Source of the DNA: Hyphomicrobiales bacterium
GTDB taxonomy: Bacteria; Pseudomonadota; Alphaproteobacteria; Rhizobiales; Beijerinckiaceae
Direction: 5' to 3'
Length of the DNA stretch: 64,000 bases
NCBI GenBank assembly: GCA_016716745.1
Contig: JADJVD010000004.1
Span: 483,956-547,955, forward strand
This document shows, in pieces, positions 61,794-64,000 of the stretch (positions are counted from its first letter, which is position 1; the number at the start of each line of letters is the position of its first letter). The notes under the pieces are model-generated. The model was not told the origin of the DNA, did not search any database, and saw nothing but the letters and a program-made list of their open reading frames with translations. The translations under genes and the position numbers were made by a program.

Positions 61794-62492
61794 ATGTCGC
61801 TGATCGATTCCGTCCGCCGGCAGATCACTCCGATCCATCCGGAAGGCTACATCTTCATCGCGATCTTCGCGGTGCTGACCTTCCTTCTGTCCTATCTGTG
61901 GTCGCCGCTCGGCTGGATCGGCGCGCTGCTGACCGGCTGGTGCGCCTATTTCTTCCGCGATCCCAAGCGCGTCACGCCGGTGCGCGAAGGCCTCGTGATC
62001 TCGCCGGCCGACGGGATCGTCTCCTCCATCGGCTTCTTCGCGCCGCCGCCGGAGCTCGGCATGGGCGCCGAGCCGCGCCAGCGCGTCTCGATCTTCATGT
62101 CGGTGTTCGACGTGCATGTGAACCGCGCGCCGGTGACGGGCCGCATCGCCAAGATCGCCTACAAGCCGGGCCTCTTCCTCAACGCCGATCTCGACAAGGC
62201 GAGCGAGGACAACGAGCGCAACGGCCTCGTCATCGAGACAGCCTACGGCCCGTTCGGCGTCGTGCAGATCGCCGGCCTCATCGCGCGGCGCATCGTCGGC
62301 TTCGTGCGCGAGGGCGACGCGCTGTCGACGGGCGACCGCTTCGGCCTGATCCGCTTCGGCTCGCGCGTCGACGTCTACATGCCCGAAGGCGCGCGCGTGC
62401 TGGTCGGCCTCGGCGCGAAGGCGATCGCCGGCGAAACGCCCATCGCCGACATGAAGGGCGGCGAGCCGCGCCTGACCTACAAGCAGCAATGA
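61794..62492 (+). CDS. psd: Phosphatidylserine decarboxylase proenzyme (short form)
   Basis: A 232-residue enzyme that makes phosphatidylethanolamine. Two hydrophobic helices near the N-terminus (about 20-55) anchor it. FMSVFDVHVNRAPVTGRI contains the conserved histidines, and self-cleavage should occur in LIRFGSRVDVYMP between Gly and Ser, giving the pyruvoyl cofactor on the small chain. This is the short type common in alphaproteobacteria. GGAG precedes the ATG at 61794. It is followed by pssA, which makes its substrate. Confidence 0.95.
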   Translation: MSLIDSVRRQITPIHPEGYIFIAIFAVLTFLLSYLWSPLGWIGALLTGWCAYFFRDPKRVTPVREGLVISPADGIVSSIGFFAPPPELGMGAEPRQRVSIFMSVFDVHVNRAPVTGRIAKIAYKPGLFLNADLDKASEDNERNGLVIETAYGPFGVVQIAGLIARRIVGFVREGDALSTGDRFGLIRFGSRVDVYMPEGARVLVGLGAKAIAGETPIADMKGGEPRLTYKQQ

Positions 62493-62516
62493 CCGCCCGG
62501 CCGATCCGCGCGCCGC

Positions 62517-62545
62517 TTGCGGCCGAAGCGGCGGGCGCCTAAGGT
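62517..62545 (+). promoter_or_regulatory. Predicted leaderless promoter of pssA
   Basis: TTGCGG (62517-62522), 17 bp, TAAGGT (62540-62545), then 8 nt and the ATG at 62554. Confidence 0.6.
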
Positions 62546-62553
62546 CGCCGCGC

Positions 62554-63375
62554 ATGAACGGCGCTCCCCCTAACGAGCCACAGACGCCGGGCGAACGGCG
62601 CCGCGCCATCGCCGGCATTCCGCTGCGCGTGATCTTCCCCAATCTGGTGACGCTGGTGGCGCTGTGCGCGGGCCTCACCGCCATCCGCTACGCCATCGAG
62701 GGGCGCTACGAGGCCTCCGTCATCGCCATCGTCGTCGCCGCCGTGCTCGACGGGCTGGACGGGCGGCTGGCGCGGGCGCTGAAAGGCACCTCGCGCTTCG
62801 GGGCGGAGCTCGATTCGCTGGCCGACTTCCTCGATTTCGGGGTCGCGCCGGCGCTGCTGATGTACATGATGTTTCTCCAGCAGATCAAAGGCTTCGGCTG
62901 GATGGCGGCGATGATCTTCGCGATCGCCTGCGGCCTGAGGCTGGTGCGCTTCAACGTCATGCTCGACGAGCAGAAGCCCGCCTGGGCGGGCAATTTCTTC
63001 ACCGGCATGCCGGCGCCGGCCGGCGCGATCATCGGCATGTTGCCTGTGTATCTGCATCTGATGGGCTGGCCGATCACGCGCGGCTGGGCGCCGGCGGCGA
63101 TCGTCTACGTGCTCATCGTCGCGCTCTTGATGGTCAGCCGCATCCCGCACTTTTCCGGCAAGCAGATCGGCCGCGTGCCGCGCGAATATCTGATCTTCGT
63201 GCTGTTCGGCGTGGCGGTGCTGCTGATGCTGATCGCGACCTATCCGATCGAGATGCTGGCGGCGATCACCGTGATCTATCTGGCGTTGATCCCGCTGGCG
63301 GTGCTGCGCCACCGCGCCTTCGCGCGGGCGGACGCGGCGCAGGCGCCGGCCGGGGCGGGCGAGGGGCAGGGCTGA
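62554..63375 (+). CDS. pssA: CDP-diacylglycerol--serine O-phosphatidyltransferase
   Basis: A 273-residue membrane enzyme making phosphatidylserine from CDP-diacylglycerol and serine. The CDP-alcohol phosphotransferase signature is complete: DGLDGRLARALKGTSRFGAELDSLADFLDFGVAP, with its four aspartates. About eight hydrophobic helices follow. The C-terminus is Ala/Gly-rich. With psd just upstream it forms the phosphatidylethanolamine pathway. Confidence 0.95.
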   Translation: MNGAPPNEPQTPGERRRAIAGIPLRVIFPNLVTLVALCAGLTAIRYAIEGRYEASVIAIVVAAVLDGLDGRLARALKGTSRFGAELDSLADFLDFGVAPALLMYMMFLQQIKGFGWMAAMIFAIACGLRLVRFNVMLDEQKPAWAGNFFTGMPAPAGAIIGMLPVYLHLMGWPITRGWAPAAIVYVLIVALLMVSRIPHFSGKQIGRVPREYLIFVLFGVAVLLMLIATYPIEMLAAITVIYLALIPLAVLRHRAFARADAAQAPAGAGEGQG

Positions 63376-63404
63376 AGCTCTTCGCCGCGCCGCACAACGC
63401 GGTG

Positions 63405-63433
63405 TTCACAATTCGACGTTTCTCGACTAGGGT
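63405..63433 (+). promoter_or_regulatory. Predicted infA promoter
   Basis: TTCACA (63405-63410), 17 bp, TAGGGT (63428-63433), with a leader of about 55 nt. Confidence 0.55.
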
Positions 63434-63495
63434 CCGCCGCCGATTGGCCAGATCGCGGGGCGTTTCGTCGCGCCCGCTCAAAACTCCGGGTCCAA

Positions 63496-63714
63496 ATGTC
63501 GAAAGAAGAATTGCTGGAATTTCCCGGGACGGTCACCGAACTGCTGCCCAACGCGACGTTCCGCGTGAAGCTCGAGAACGACCACGAGATCATCGCCCAC
63601 ACCGCCGGCAAGATGCGCAAGAACCGCATCCGCGTGCTGACCGGCGACAAGGTGCTCGTGGAAATGACGCCCTACGACTTGACCAAGGGTCGCATCACGT
63701 TCCGCTTCAGGTGA
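63496..63714 (+). CDS. infA: Translation initiation factor IF-1
   Basis: A 72-residue OB-fold protein, MSKEELLEFPGTVTELLPNA, with HTAGKMRKNRIRVLTGDKV and the end YDLTKGRITFRFR. It binds the ribosomal A site with IF-2 and IF-3 during initiation. The length and sequence are standard. It is followed 23 bp later by maf, a common arrangement in Rhizobiales. Confidence 0.98.
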   Translation: MSKEELLEFPGTVTELLPNATFRVKLENDHEIIAHTAGKMRKNRIRVLTGDKVLVEMTPYDLTKGRITFRFR

Positions 63715-63737
63715 GCGAAGCGGGCGGAGGGTCGCGC

Positions 63738-64000
63738 ATGTCCCTGCCGAACGACGACGGCGATCCGTCCGGCGCCGCAGCCGCCGCGCCCGCGCCGGGA
63801 TGGCGACCCAGGCTCGTGCTGGCCTCGGGCTCGCCGCGCCGCTTCGCCTTGCTCCAGCAGATCGGGCTCGAACCCGACGAGCTCGCTCCGGCCGATCTCG
63901 ACGAGACGCCGCAGCGCGGGAACTCGCCCGCACGCTGGCGGCGCGCCTTGCGGGCGAGAAGGCGAAGGCGCGCCGCCGCCATCGTCGCGCGGCGCCCGGA
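63738..64000 (+). CDS. maf: Maf-like nucleoside triphosphate pyrophosphatase, 3' partial, apparent frameshift
   Basis: The start of a Maf family protein, cut by the window end. After a 22-residue Ala/Asp/Pro-rich leader the signature RLVLASGSPRRFALLQQIGLEPDELAPADLDETPQRG is clear. The frame then goes wrong: NSPARWRRALRARRRRR is not Maf-like. Adding one G to the GGG at 63918-63920 gives GELARTLAARLAGEKAKA, the expected continuation. A one-base deletion in a G run, real or technical, is therefore inferred. Maf proteins hydrolyse modified or canonical nucleoside triphosphates and affect cell division. Confidence 0.82.
   Translation, partial: MSLPNDDGDPSGAAAAAPAPGWRPRLVLASGSPRRFALLQQIGLEPDELAPADLDETPQRGNSPARWRRALRARRRRRAAAIVARRP

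Overview
The window is a contiguous piece of a very GC-rich bacterial chromosome, carrying mostly housekeeping genes packed tightly on both strands. Gene content and order point to an alphaproteobacterium, most likely of the Hyphomicrobiales (Rhizobiales). The evidence is: NDUFA12 followed by DUF2155, aat and accC/accB; an S1 insertion in RNase E; pepA divergent from lptF-lptG-lptD followed by pdxA-rsmA; GAAC-N7-GAAC LexA boxes; and a B12-dependent ribonucleotide reductase. No genus is assigned. No rRNA, tRNA, CRISPR array, insertion sequence or prophage was seen.

Layout. 1-3775: the end of propionyl-CoA carboxylase alpha, a small lytic transglycosylase, an unknown anchored protein and a DUF4395 membrane protein. 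3949-8585: nrdJ with a paired NrdR box upstream, its 3' end broken by about 520 bp of nearly pure G that looks artefactual. 8888-15455: a TPR-acyltransferase fusion, NDUFA12, DUF2155, aat, a family III CoA-transferase and an amidohydrolase. 15703-21545: accC, accB, a DsbA-like protein and RNase E with a one-base frameshift. 22205-28816: cell-wall genes (amidase, PBP1A, M23 peptidase) around prfB, which keeps the programmed +1 frameshift. 29249-34622: translation and nucleotide genes (rpsB, tsf, pyrH, yicC, gmk) with a transglycosylase inserted. 35600-44957: the LPS-export cluster (lptF, lptG, lptD) with pdxA and rsmA, divergent from pepA-hyp-holC. 45109-53467: trmFO, a DUF1127 peptide, uvrA, dctA and ssb, with LexA boxes before uvrA and ssb. 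53533-58270: a MetX-like secreted hydrolase, marC and gyrA. 58296-61003: a two-gene accessory insert between gyrA and coaD. 61205-64000: coaD, psd, pssA, infA and the start of maf, also with an apparent one-base deletion.

The most interesting biology is the two-gene insert at 58296-61003. It encodes a predicted lipase-like alpha/beta hydrolase with a Ser-Asp-His arrangement reminiscent of DUF2235/Tle1 phospholipases, and a 12-TM protein made of two tandem copies of a 6-TM module. A second genome-wide signal is a promoter architecture of TTGnnn, 17 bp, TAnnnT. At several genes it ends only 6-9 nt before the ATG, predicting leaderless mRNAs. Three anomalies (the poly-G insert in nrdJ and one-base deletions in rne and maf) look like assembly or base-calling problems and should be resolved before these genes are called unusual.
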